Source: Desulfatibacillum alkenivorans DSM 16219
Lineage (GTDB): Bacteria > Desulfobacterota > Desulfobacteria > Desulfobacterales > Desulfatibacillaceae
NCBI RefSeq assembly: GCF_900142135.1
Contig: NZ_FQZU01000032.1
Span: forward strand, 1-64,000
Length of the DNA: 64,000 nucleotides
Reading direction: 5' to 3'
The notes beneath the pieces were generated by a model. That model was not told the DNA's origin. It was given only the letters and a program-made list of their open reading frames with translations, and ran no database searches. The stretch's first letter is position 1; every line of letters begins with the position of its first letter. Shown piece after piece: positions 8,407-16,170 of the stretch. A program made the position numbers and the translations under genes.

Positions 8407-8435
8407 AAGGTAAAGACCGGTCCAGCCGGTGTCAA
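8407..8435 (-). promoter_or_regulatory. Candidate promoter with embedded inverted repeat upstream of FMN paralog 1
   Basis: On the minus strand a perfect -35 TTGACA (8435-8430) is followed after 17 bases by TACCTT (8412-8407). Between them lies ACCGG-N5-CCGGT (8416-8430), a symmetric site placed where a regulator could bind. A second perfect palindrome, CTGGCGCCAG, lies at 8365-8374 in the likely leader. No ANTAR-type hexaloop pair was found in this leader, unlike the paralog's. Confidence 0.5.
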
Positions 8436-8529
8436 CATTTTTGGCGGATAGGCCTGAATTTCCAGGGGAATTGCAAGAATGGGAGTAGAATTTATTAGTA
8501 TGAGTGACAGGAGTTAAGAATAGCTAAAA

Positions 8530-8570
8530 AAAACAGCCCCGGCCGGGGAACATGATCCGGCCGGGGCTTT
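8530..8570 (-). terminator. Terminator of the 8615-10267 gene
   Basis: A perfect 12-bp stem, AGCCCCGGCCGG (8535-8546) with CCGGCCGGGGCT (8557-8568), has an A-run at 8526-8533 that becomes a U-run on the minus-strand transcript. It lies about 45 bases beyond the stop codon of FMN paralog 2. Confidence 0.87.
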
Positions 8571-8614
8571 GAAGGAACGGAGCGCAAGGCTCCATGACAC
8601 AAACTCAATTAACT

Positions 8615-10267
8615 TTAGGAGTTGAGGATTTTTCTGGCGCTTTCGTCGTTGGCGTCCGTGATGTGCGTGATGCCCGTCTCTGCAGCGGTTTCCCGGTTGC
8701 CGGCGAAAATGTCGCTTCGGGTGATCTGGTTGATCTGGAATTTCCTGGCGCCGGCCATAAGCTGCTGCAGTCCGCAGGAGAGCTTGTCGGCCATGGTGTA
8801 GAAGGCAATGGCGCCGTAAGGAATGTGCTTCATTTCGTCCTTGCCGACTTTCTTTTCCACGTCAAAGTACGAAGCGAAGAGTTCCTCGGGGCAGTTTCCG
8901 ATGGAGGAGACGGTCTTGGGCAGGGAGTCCCAGTTGCCGCAAACCGCTTCCCGGCGTTCCGGATGGAGGGCGCCTTCGATGTTGGAGCCCAAAAATCCCG
9001 GGATCATGATGGCCCGGCCCATGCACACCAGTTTGGTGTAGGGGGCGCCCAGGGCGATGGCCTTGAAGATATGGTCTTCCAGGGCGAAGCCGCCGGCAAA
9101 GGACATGTCCACAACCCTTTCGCCCTTGGCCGCCAATATGGAGGCGTATTCATAGGCTTTGGAGTGGAGGTTGATGGAGGGCACGCCCCAGGACTGCATC
9201 ATGTTCCAGGGGCTCATGCCGGTGCCGCCGCCGGAGCCGTCGATGGTCAAGAGGTCCAGTTTGGCGACCGTGGCGAACTTGATGGCCATGGCCAGTTCTT
9301 CCATGCCGTAGGAGCCGGTCTTCAGGGTGATGCGTTTGAAGCCGATGCTGCGCAGATAATCCACGCTGGCCATGAAGTCTTCCTGCACCTTGTCCACGGA
9401 GCTCAGGTTGGTTCCGCCCAAACGGCTGTGGCGGGCGAAGGATTTGATGGCGCCTTCCTTGAAAGCGGTCTGGACTTCGGGCCTGGTGGGGTCGGGGTCC
9501 ACAACGTATCCGCGTTCTTTCAGGAACAGGGCGTAGTCCAGGCTGGTCACCTGAATTTCTCCGCCGATGTCTTTGGCGCCTTGGCCCCACTTAAGTTCGA
9601 TGATGCATTTATCGCCGTACTTATCAACCACGAATTCGGCCACGCCGTTGCGGGTGTCTTCCACGTTAAGCTGAACTATAATTGCGCCGTATCCATCATA
9701 GTAGCGCAAATATCCGTTAATGCGCCTTTCCAGTTCGGGCGCGCTTTTGATTTTGCCTTTCTTTTCCCCGCCGGGCTGAATCTGGGACTGCCTGTCCACG
9801 CCCACCACGTTTTCGCCGATTACCACAGGGATGCCGCACAGGGCGCCGCCGATGGAAAAGGAATCCCAGTATTTTGCGGCGATGAACGTGGAGCCCAATG
9901 CGCCGGTCATCATGGGGATGCGGGCTTTGGTCTTGATTTCCTGTCCGAATTCCGTTTCCAGGCTGACGTTGGGGAAGATGCAGTCGTCAGGGTCGTTGGA
10001 AAGCCCCTGGCTTAAGCCGTGAGCGCCGTAAGCATAGCCCTGAATGCGCAGGGAGTTGTACGAAACCCCTACATGGGTGGTGTTGTTGGCGCCGGCGGTG
10101 ACCAGTCCAAAATCCCGGGGATACAACAGTTTACGGCCAACCAGGCCGGACATCCAGGTTTCGCACTTGCCCTGGCAGTCGGCCCGGCACAGGGTGCACA
10201 AGCTGGATTCCGTGGGATTGCCGCGGTTGGTGGTGCCGATGGCGTCGTTGCTTTTTGAAAAACGCAT
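8615..10267 (-). CDS. FMN-binding glutamate synthase-like protein, paralog 2, with ANTAR-type leader
   Basis: This 550-residue protein is colinear with and very similar over its whole length to the product of 6593-8245, so the two genes arose by tandem duplication. It carries the FMN-site signatures ELKWGQGAKDIGGEIQV and DGSGGGTGMSPWN and the N-terminal cysteine set CTLCRADCQGKC. It lacks the [3Fe-4S] motif of ordinary glutamate synthase. The start at 10267 has GAGGGAGAGAAG upstream. The leader (10354-10436) has two hexaloop hairpins, the second overlapping an intrinsic terminator, so expression is probably controlled by antitermination by the GAF-ANTAR protein encoded divergently at 10547. 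The substrate is unknown. Nitrogen metabolism is likely from the family and from known ANTAR regulons, but this is inference. Confidence 0.8.
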   Translation of the reverse strand: MRFSKSNDAIGTTNRGNPTESSLCTLCRADCQGKCETWMSGLVGRKLLYPRDFGLVTAGANNTTHVGVSYNSLRIQGYAYGAHGLSQGLSNDPDDCIFPNVSLETEFGQEIKTKARIPMMTGALGSTFIAAKYWDSFSIGGALCGIPVVIGENVVGVDRQSQIQPGGEKKGKIKSAPELERRINGYLRYYDGYGAIIVQLNVEDTRNGVAEFVVDKYGDKCIIELKWGQGAKDIGGEIQVTSLDYALFLKERGYVVDPDPTRPEVQTAFKEGAIKSFARHSRLGGTNLSSVDKVQEDFMASVDYLRSIGFKRITLKTGSYGMEELAMAIKFATVAKLDLLTIDGSGGGTGMSPWNMMQSWGVPSINLHSKAYEYASILAAKGERVVDMSFAGGFALEDHIFKAIALGAPYTKLVCMGRAIMIPGFLGSNIEGALHPERREAVCGNWDSLPKTVSSIGNCPEELFASYFDVEKKVGKDEMKHIPYGAIAFYTMADKLSCGLQQLMAGARKFQINQITRSDIFAGNRETAAETGITHITDANDESARKILNS

Positions 10268-10353
10268 GTTCTTCTCTCCCTCTTCTATGAAGACCTCATC
10301 AATAACTCGGCTTTTTTGGCCGCCCTCCCTTGGACGAGCACCTTCAAAATGCC

Positions 10354-10392
10354 AAAAAAAAGACGTCTCACCTATTACAGGCGGACGTCTTT
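10354..10392 (-). terminator. Leader terminator (attenuator) upstream of FMN paralog 2
   Basis: On the minus strand AAAGACGTC (10392-10384) pairs with GACGTCTTT (10367-10359); inner bases CGCCT/AGGTG extend the stem and a U-run of at least seven follows (A-run 10354-10360). It lies about 87 bases before the start codon at 10267, inside the leader, so it would stop transcription before the gene unless prevented. Confidence 0.85.
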
Positions 10393-10436
10393 GTCCCTTG
10401 TAATCACGGGTTTGGCGTGCACCCCGTTGTGCCGCC
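10375..10436 (-). promoter_or_regulatory. ANTAR-type RNA target: P1 and P2 hexaloop hairpins overlapping the leader terminator
   Basis: On the minus-strand RNA, hairpin P1 (10436-10414) has stem GGCG-GCAC / GTGC-(A)-CGCC around a six-base loop AACGGG. Hairpin P2 (10403-10375) has outer stem TTACA/TGTAA and inner stem GGAC/GTCC around a six-base loop AAAGAC. Both loops have A at position 1 and G at position 4, the established ANTAR recognition rule. P2's loop and 3' arm are the 5' arm of the terminator at 10354-10392, so the two structures exclude each other. ANTAR protein binding to P1-P2 would therefore favour read-through into the FMN paralog 2 gene. Confidence 0.87.
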
Positions 10437-10453
10437 CGCCCGGAATTTAGCTA

Positions 10454-10482
10454 TACTTAATTATTTGTTTGGTTTTTGTCAA
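10454..10482 (-). promoter_or_regulatory. Candidate promoter of the ANTAR-controlled leader
   Basis: On the minus strand a perfect TTGACA (10482-10477) lies 17 bases from TAAGTA (10459-10454) in a strongly AT-rich stretch; the overlapping TATAGC is 21 bases away. Transcription from here would start just before hairpin P1 of the ANTAR leader. The -35 is strong, the -10 weak, which may indicate an activated promoter. Confidence 0.5.
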
Positions 10483-10510
10483 TAACTTTTTTCGGCCCAA
10501 AGCCCCAAGA

Positions 10511-10539
10511 TTGACTTTTTCCCTTTTTAAGGATATTCT
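10511..10539 (+). promoter_or_regulatory. Candidate promoter of the GAF-ANTAR gene
   Basis: TTGACT (10511-10516) and TATTCT (10534-10539) are separated by 17 bases. The expected transcription start falls within a base or two of the ATG at 10547, so the message might be leaderless or nearly so. An AAGGA at 10529-10533 could be a ribosome binding site for a transcript starting further upstream. Confidence 0.45.
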
Positions 10540-10546
10540 CCAAACC

Positions 10547-11263
10547 ATGGAAAAAGCAGCCCCCAAAGAATACGACGCCTATATAAAAGGTCTCATGGAT
10601 ATCAGCCGAGCCATCACCTCGGAGTTGTTTTTGGAAGACATCCTTAAACTCATTGTCCTGGTGACCGCCAAGGTCACGGGCGTTGACATCTGCTCCCTGT
10701 GGCTGGTGGAGGAAGGCAAGAATCCTAATAAAAAGGTCATCCGGCTGGCCGCCACCCAGGCCATGGACCCGGATTACGTCATCGACCGGACCTTGTGCAT
10801 GGGCGAGGGCGTGGTGGGGCACGTGGCCCAGTCCAACACCGCCCTGATTGTGAAAAACGTCCTGGAGGATCCCCGCTTCAAGGAAAAGGACATGGCCAGA
10901 AAGCTGGAACTGGTCTCCATGGCCAGCGTGCCCATGACCATCGGCGGGGAAGAGGTCATCGGCGTTCTGAACTGCTTCACCTGCAACACCCACGATTTTC
11001 CCGAGACCGAAATCAACCTCATCCGCACGGTGGCCAACCAGGCCTCCCTGGCCATCCACAACGCAAGGCTCATGGTCCGCACCAAGGTCATCGAGCAGGA
11101 GCTCGCCACCCGCAAAGTCATTGAAAGAGCCAAGGAAATCGTCATGGCCCGCAAAGGGCTAACCGGGGACAAGGCTTTTCGGTGGATTCAAAAAAAATCC
11201 ATGGACAACCGCAAGACCATGAAGGAAATCGCCGAAGCCATCATTCTTTCGGAAGATATGTAA
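10547..11263 (+). CDS. GAF-ANTAR transcription antitermination regulator
   Basis: The protein has 238 residues from the ATG at 10547 (MEKAAPKEYDAYI). Residues about 15-165 form a GAF sensor domain (GEGVVGHVAQSNTALIVKNV and a VPMTIGGEEVIGVLN strand pair). A helical linker leads to a C-terminal three-helix ANTAR domain (about 175-236) with KVIERAKEIVMARKGLT, DKAFRWIQKKSMDNRK and MKEIAEAII, the expected spacing for the family. ANTAR domains bind tandem hexaloop RNA hairpins and prevent terminator formation. Such a target is present 110 bases away in the divergent leader of the FMN paralog 2 gene. There is no receiver domain, so the input is probably a small molecule sensed by GAF; the ligand is unknown. 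It is transcribed divergently from its likely target. Confidence 0.9.
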   Translation: MEKAAPKEYDAYIKGLMDISRAITSELFLEDILKLIVLVTAKVTGVDICSLWLVEEGKNPNKKVIRLAATQAMDPDYVIDRTLCMGEGVVGHVAQSNTALIVKNVLEDPRFKEKDMARKLELVSMASVPMTIGGEEVIGVLNCFTCNTHDFPETEINLIRTVANQASLAIHNARLMVRTKVIEQELATRKVIERAKEIVMARKGLTGDKAFRWIQKKSMDNRKTMKEIAEAIILSEDM

Positions 11264-11550
11264 ATAGAATTGTTGAGGCGGGAGGCGCCTATTTTGGCCA
11301 GCATCAGTGAAAAGGCGCCGGCTCAGGCGGGAAGCCGAGTCAGGCCAGTTCCTCTTTCTTTTTAGCAAAGCGGGATACCGTCGTAATAGTCCCATCCTCT
11401 TGGTGAAAGAACGGCATTTTAAAGCCTAAACAAAAACCCCTCACGAACTTAACCTAAAATTAATCCTTTCATGCTGAATTTGTAACAAATCCACTCTATA
11501 TTGCGCTCGCCTGTCATGGGCGCGACTATGAACCTTAACCGGAGTGGAAT

Positions 11551-14034
11551 ATGAGCCGTTCCATGCCTGCTCTGCCTGCCGAAGCGATTTCGCCCGCCTT
11601 TGATCATTCCAATTCATTCATCGCCAAAGACAGGGGGGCGTACTGCAAGCTGTTGGGCGCCGATCCCCGGCATCCCGAGTCCTTCATCCAAAATCTGCCT
11701 TTCGCCCCGGGCGACGCCACCGCCGGCACGGAAAACGAACTGCAGTCCGCCGTCAAAGGGGCGCCGGAGGACGTGGACCTGCCTTCCATTATTGCGGCTT
11801 CCAATTATTTGAAGAACATCCGCAAGCGGAGCCTTTCGGGAGAGGCGCCGGCCCAGCTCGTGACGGATTTGGAGCAGTTCCTGGCCGACAATCCCGGCAA
11901 GATCTGGGAGAACAGCTGGGTGCGTTTTCCCAAAGGCGCGTTGAACGAGACAGCCATGCGGGTTCTCAATCATGACCTGCTGGAGGACAAACGTGCGCCC
12001 CAGGGGCCTATGCGCGGAGACGCCCGCAAGTTTTCGTTCAAGCGGGAGGGCCGGGAGTTCTTTCGCCTGCCCATCAGTTATATATTGAAGATTTCCCTGG
12101 CCCAGGCTTTGGGGGAGATGCCGCCCAGCCTGAATCTGGTGCGGGAATTGGGGCATCGGATGATGTCGCATTTTTCCAACGACAACACCTCGCCCGAAAC
12201 CTTTTCGTTTTACACGGTCAAGCTGCGCAGGAAGAATCGCATGGGCCGGGGAATCGCAGGCGAGACCGCGCTGCGTTTTCTGGTCTGCCAGGCTTTGATC
12301 CAATACGCCAACCGGTCTTTTGGGCTGCTTTCCCAGGGCCAGGAAGCCGTGTTGTACATGGCGCCCAACCCGCCCACGCGGCAAAAGGCCTTGAACGACC
12401 TCATCTCCGACGCGTTTTACCGGGATCTTTTCATGAGTCCGTGCCTTTCGGGCTGGGATCGGGGCGAGGACAAGCACAAGTACATGGCCTTGTGCCATCA
12501 GGTGCTATCCCGCAGCCAGTTGAACGCCGTGGCCAAGCTCCGGGAGGCCCACATCATCAACAACAACCTGGTGGTGCTGCCCAACACCTCCAATGTGAGC
12601 CTGGCCAATAACGGAACGCACCTGAGCCTGGGCAGCCTCAAGCTGGGCAGGCTGTTGACGGACCCGAATTCGGGCTTCGGCGCCCATGACGAAAAATACC
12701 TGGGCGATCTGGTCATAAAATTCTGCGAGCACTTTCTCCCCTTGTTTGTGGGGACCTACAGCGCCGCGCCCTATCGCCTGGACTTTACGGATTTTCATCC
12801 GGAAAAGGCTTTGGGATACCTCCCCCACGAGTTGGACTTCACCCATTTGCGCATGATCTGGCGGCGGTGGAAGAAAAAGGCCAAGCTGAAAATCCTGGGC
12901 CAGCCCTGCACCCCTTTCGGCCCCTTGTGGCTGGATCGGCCTTTGAGAAAGGTGTTCGGCCTGTGCGGGGATTTTGTCCCGGACTTCCGGTTGATCGACT
13001 ATCTGGTCACTCTGAAAAGCACGGAGGAAAGCCACGCCCTGGACGGAACCCTGGGCAATGATTTGCGTTTGAAGCGGGATTTGGACGCCCTGGGGGTCTT
13101 CGACGAAAGCATGAGCCTTTACCTTTTATACAAGCAAAGGCAGTTTGCGTTCATGGGTTTTTCCGGGTTTGAAGGCCGTCATTACAGTTTGTTCGAAAGC
13201 CTGTCAACGGACATGGTGCACGCGGCCAATCTGCAAACCCTGATTACGGCCTACGCCTTCAAGTGCATATTGAACGGCAAGATTTCCCACGAAGACCTGC
13301 CCAGCGACCCCTTTACCGAAAGCGAACGCAGGCAGGTGTTTTTCGGGGCGGCCATTGGGATTCCCACCTTTTTTGTGAACAAAAAAACCAAGAACCGCTT
13401 TATGCTCCGGGTGCTGCGGGACGCCAAAAAAATGCGCTTCAGCCGCCGCTATCCCGGATACTTGCGGGTTTACAACCTGGAGTACAGGATTGCCCTGATC
13501 AACATGATCCGGGCGGAGGCCCAGGACCTGATCGAACTCATGGGCATGGAGGAAACCGTCCAGGACCTGGAGGAGCGGGTGCGTTTTCCTGAAAAGTTTT
13601 CCGCTGCGGGCAAGCTGACCGAGTCCATCCTGGAAAAGGCAAACGCCAAAAAGCCCATGGAGCTTTCCGGCCGGGAGTTCGCCCAGGCCGCGGAGTATTA
13701 TTACCGGAACGATTTGCGCATGAAGCATATGTGCGAGGCCTGCGACTTTCTTTCCGAAGAATTGGAGCGCCTGGACGGCAAGGCCCTGTTGGGGCGGGGC
13801 CGCTACCGGGAGATGCTGAACGCCGTCCTGGAAGGGGAAGGGGCCTTGCAGTTTTTGTCCCGGGTGAAGCTGGACATCCTGCGGGGCGATGCGCCTGCCA
13901 GCGTTTTGGAGCGCTTTTTGGCTTTATGCATTATAGCGGTGGGCGCGCAACTGCCCGAATACGAGAGAATATTAGATGAACCTGATGAAAAAAGCCTGGA
14001 GCGGGTCTTTCCCGCACCAATACATTCAGCGTAG
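11551..14034 (+). CDS. Large protein of unknown function, first gene of a lipid-related operon
   Basis: I do not recognise this 827-residue protein. It starts at ATG 11551 after a purine-rich CCGGAGTGGA and shows no signal peptide or transmembrane segment, so it should be cytoplasmic. It is rich in basic and aromatic residues, with segments such as FSFYTVKLRRKNRMGRG (about 220), LPNTSNVSLANNGTHLSLG (about 345) and LKILGQPCTPFGPLWLDRP (about 445). The C-terminal third is mostly helical. Its last 59 bases overlap the start of a phosphatidylserine decarboxylase gene, and an Lgt-like membrane protein follows, so a role in membrane lipid or lipoprotein modification is a guess from context only. 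Length and composition argue for a real gene. Confidence 0.75.
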   Translation: MSRSMPALPAEAISPAFDHSNSFIAKDRGAYCKLLGADPRHPESFIQNLPFAPGDATAGTENELQSAVKGAPEDVDLPSIIAASNYLKNIRKRSLSGEAPAQLVTDLEQFLADNPGKIWENSWVRFPKGALNETAMRVLNHDLLEDKRAPQGPMRGDARKFSFKREGREFFRLPISYILKISLAQALGEMPPSLNLVRELGHRMMSHFSNDNTSPETFSFYTVKLRRKNRMGRGIAGETALRFLVCQALIQYANRSFGLLSQGQEAVLYMAPNPPTRQKALNDLISDAFYRDLFMSPCLSGWDRGEDKHKYMALCHQVLSRSQLNAVAKLREAHIINNNLVVLPNTSNVSLANNGTHLSLGSLKLGRLLTDPNSGFGAHDEKYLGDLVIKFCEHFLPLFVGTYSAAPYRLDFTDFHPEKALGYLPHELDFTHLRMIWRRWKKKAKLKILGQPCTPFGPLWLDRPLRKVFGLCGDFVPDFRLIDYLVTLKSTEESHALDGTLGNDLRLKRDLDALGVFDESMSLYLLYKQRQFAFMGFSGFEGRHYSLFESLSTDMVHAANLQTLITAYAFKCILNGKISHEDLPSDPFTESERRQVFFGAAIGIPTFFVNKKTKNRFMLRVLRDAKKMRFSRRYPGYLRVYNLEYRIALINMIRAEAQDLIELMGMEETVQDLEERVRFPEKFSAAGKLTESILEKANAKKPMELSGREFAQAAEYYYRNDLRMKHMCEACDFLSEELERLDGKALLGRGRYREMLNAVLEGEGALQFLSRVKLDILRGDAPASVLERFLALCIIAVGAQLPEYERILDEPDEKSLERVFPAPIHSA

Positions 14035-15010
14035 AACCGGTGGAATCGTGGACGAAGCCCTGGTGGGCGACCTGGCGGTGCTTGGGCTTTACAGCACGGC
14101 CCGGGAAAAGGCGGGCTGGCTTTTCAACGCACTCACCAGCGCCCGGGCGTCTCGGGTTTTGGGATTTTGCAATTACGACCTGCCCATTTTAAATCCGGGC
14201 CGCAACGTGCGCGTTCTGGCCGAAAAAATGGGCGCCGACCTGGACGAGTGCGTGGATCCTCCCGAGTACTTCACCAGCGCCCGCCGGTTTTTCGAGCGCA
14301 AAATCAAATACTGGCAGACCCGGCCCATGCCGGAAGATCCCCGGGCCGTCGTCTCTCCCGCGGACGCCCGGGTGATTGTGGGCTCCCTGGAGGAGCACTC
14401 CAGCCTGTATCTCAAGGAATCCCTGTTCGGGTTTGAGGACTTGCTGGGATTGGACAAGCCGGGGTGGCTCAGGGCCTTTAAGGGCGGGGATTACGCGGTG
14501 TTTCGCCTGACCCCGGACAAATACCATTACAACCATTCCCCCGTGGCCGGCCAGGTTGTGGATATCTACGAAATTCACGGCGCCTATCATTCCTGCAACC
14601 CCGGCGCGGTGATTATGGAGGCCACGCCGTATTCCAAGAACAAGCGGGCGGTGACGATCATCGACACGGACGTTCCCGGCGGAACCCAGATCGGCCTGGC
14701 CGCCATGATCGAGGTGGCGGCCATGATGATCGGCGACATTGTTCAGTGCTACAGCGGCAGGGAGTATGACTCCCCCCAGGAGGTCGAACAGGGATTATTT
14801 TTGGAAAAAGGACAACCCAAAAGCCTGTACCGGCCGGGAAGCTCCACGGACGTTGTTTTGTTTCAAAAGGGCCGCATGCAGTTCAGCGGGGACTTGCTGC
14901 AAAACACTTTGAGGACGGACGTGCAAAGCCGGTTTTCCCAGGGCTTTGGAAGAGCCATGGTGGAGACCGAGGTTTTGGTTCGCGAGCAGATTGGCTGCGC
15001 ACTCTCCTGA
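13976..15010 (+). CDS. psd: Phosphatidylserine decarboxylase family protein
   Basis: The protein has 344 residues. VVSPADARVIVG is the conserved N-terminal Ser-Pro-Ala-Asp-Ala segment, KYHYNHSPVAGQV carries the conserved histidine, and RPGSSTDVVLFQKG near residue 285 is the GSS/T self-cleavage site that generates the pyruvoyl group. The enzyme would decarboxylate phosphatidylserine to phosphatidylethanolamine or act on a related lipid. At 344 residues it is somewhat longer than short bacterial forms. The ATG at 13976 overlaps the upstream unknown gene by 59 bases; a second ATG at 13985 (MKKAW) is also possible. The overlap suggests translational coupling to the unknown 827-residue protein. 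Confidence 0.88.
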   Translation: MNLMKKAWSGSFPHQYIQRRTGGIVDEALVGDLAVLGLYSTAREKAGWLFNALTSARASRVLGFCNYDLPILNPGRNVRVLAEKMGADLDECVDPPEYFTSARRFFERKIKYWQTRPMPEDPRAVVSPADARVIVGSLEEHSSLYLKESLFGFEDLLGLDKPGWLRAFKGGDYAVFRLTPDKYHYNHSPVAGQVVDIYEIHGAYHSCNPGAVIMEATPYSKNKRAVTIIDTDVPGGTQIGLAAMIEVAAMMIGDIVQCYSGREYDSPQEVEQGLFLEKGQPKSLYRPGSSTDVVLFQKGRMQFSGDLLQNTLRTDVQSRFSQGFGRAMVETEVLVREQIGCALS

Positions 15011-15049
15011 TAGAAAAAATATTACATTGAATTGGAAAGGATGTATATC

Positions 15050-16108
15050 ATGGCGCAATACGCCGATTACATTTTCGTGGCCTGCCTGGCGGCCGTGCTG
15101 GGCGCGGTCCTGGCCTGGGGATTCAAAACCCTGCCTGACGCTTCCTGGCAGTTCGTGGCCTCGGCGCCCAAAAAGCGCAGCGCCGACGGCAAAAGCTGGG
15201 AGGCCGTGAACTTTACTTATTACGGCTTGATCATCGCCTGCTCAAGCGCTTTCAGCGTGACCCTGGCCGTATTCCTGCTTGGGGCGGCTTCCGTGCCGGT
15301 CTGGTCCTCGTTGGCCGTCACCCTGGCTTTGATGATGATTTGCATTCCCTCGTCCAAAATTCTGGCCCGGATTGTGGAAAAGAAAAAGCATACCTTCACC
15401 GTGGGCGGGGCGTTGTTTATCGGCGTGCTGACCATGCCCTGGATCGTCTGGGGATTGAAGGCGGCAGCGGGAGAGGGCGCCGGCATTCAGGTCCTGCCCG
15501 TATGCGCGGCCATGGCCGTCGCCTACGGATTCGGCGAGGGCCTGGGCAGGCTGGCCTGCATCAGCTTCGGCTGCTGCTACGGCAAGCCGTTTTCCCAGGT
15601 GCATCCCGTGCTGCAAAAGCTCCTGAACGGAAAGGGCTTTGTGTTCTCGGGCGAAACCAAGAAAATTTCCTACGCCTCGGGCCTGGAAGGGCGGAAGGTC
15701 TTCCCGATTCAAGCCCTGACAGCCGCCATATACTGCGCCAGCGCCCTGCTGAGCACCCTGCTTTTCCTGCGGGGGCATTTTGGGCTGGCCTTGCTGCAGG
15801 TGTTGATGGTCACCCAGGTGTGGCGGTTTTTTTCCGAAATGCTCCGGGACGACTACCGGGGAGAGGGGAAAATATCCGCCTATCAGATCATGATGATTAT
15901 CGCCATATTGTATACGGCCTTGCTGCCCTTGGTCTTTCCCATGGGCGAGGCCCTGAAGCCCGCCCTGGCCCTGGGCTGGAAGGCTGTCTGGTCTCCCATT
16001 GTGATATTAGCCGTCCAGGCCTTGTGGGCGGCTTTATTCGTCTATTACGGTAAAAGCACGGTGACCGGCGGCGCCATTTCCTTTCATGTGATGAAGGATC
16101 ATATATAG
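15050..16108 (+). CDS. Prolipoprotein diacylglyceryl transferase-like (Lgt family) membrane protein
   Basis: The protein has about 352 residues from the ATG at 15050, which has GGAAAGGA 8 bases upstream; a TTG at 15032 in the same frame is less likely. It is strongly hydrophobic, with about seven or eight transmembrane segments. GLGRLACISFGCCYGKP resembles the Lgt signature region (GR.G.F..GC.YG.P), and RFFSEMLRDDYRGEGKIS resembles the Lgt C-terminal arginine motif. The classical GRIGNF asparagine is replaced, so it may be a divergent member with another acceptor. It follows the phosphatidylserine decarboxylase by about 40 bases and is followed by a terminator, completing a three-gene operon that suggests phospholipid-derived group transfer. 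Confidence 0.72.
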   Translation: MAQYADYIFVACLAAVLGAVLAWGFKTLPDASWQFVASAPKKRSADGKSWEAVNFTYYGLIIACSSAFSVTLAVFLLGAASVPVWSSLAVTLALMMICIPSSKILARIVEKKKHTFTVGGALFIGVLTMPWIVWGLKAAAGEGAGIQVLPVCAAMAVAYGFGEGLGRLACISFGCCYGKPFSQVHPVLQKLLNGKGFVFSGETKKISYASGLEGRKVFPIQALTAAIYCASALLSTLLFLRGHFGLALLQVLMVTQVWRFFSEMLRDDYRGEGKISAYQIMMIIAILYTALLPLVFPMGEALKPALALGWKAVWSPIVILAVQALWAALFVYYGKSTVTGGAISFHVMKDHI

Positions 16109-16137
16109 CGAAGATTGATAGTCCGATGAATGAATTG

Positions 16138-16170
16138 GGGCGTCCTGGAATATTGCCGGGACGCCTTTTT
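16138..16170 (+). terminator. Terminator after the lipid-related operon
   Basis: GGCGTCCTGG (16139-16148) pairs with CCGGGACGCC (16156-16165) through one wobble, followed by TTTTT. It lies 30 bases after the stop at 16108. Confidence 0.88.

Noticed and set aside
8246-8614. Second ANTAR target in the leader of FMN paralog 1
   Set aside because: No six-base loops with A1 and G4 on adjacent stems were found, and no terminator lies in this leader.
10354-10436. Glutamine or TPP riboswitch in the same leader
   Set aside because: The conserved elements of those riboswitches were not found; the two hexaloop hairpins plus terminator fit ANTAR much better.
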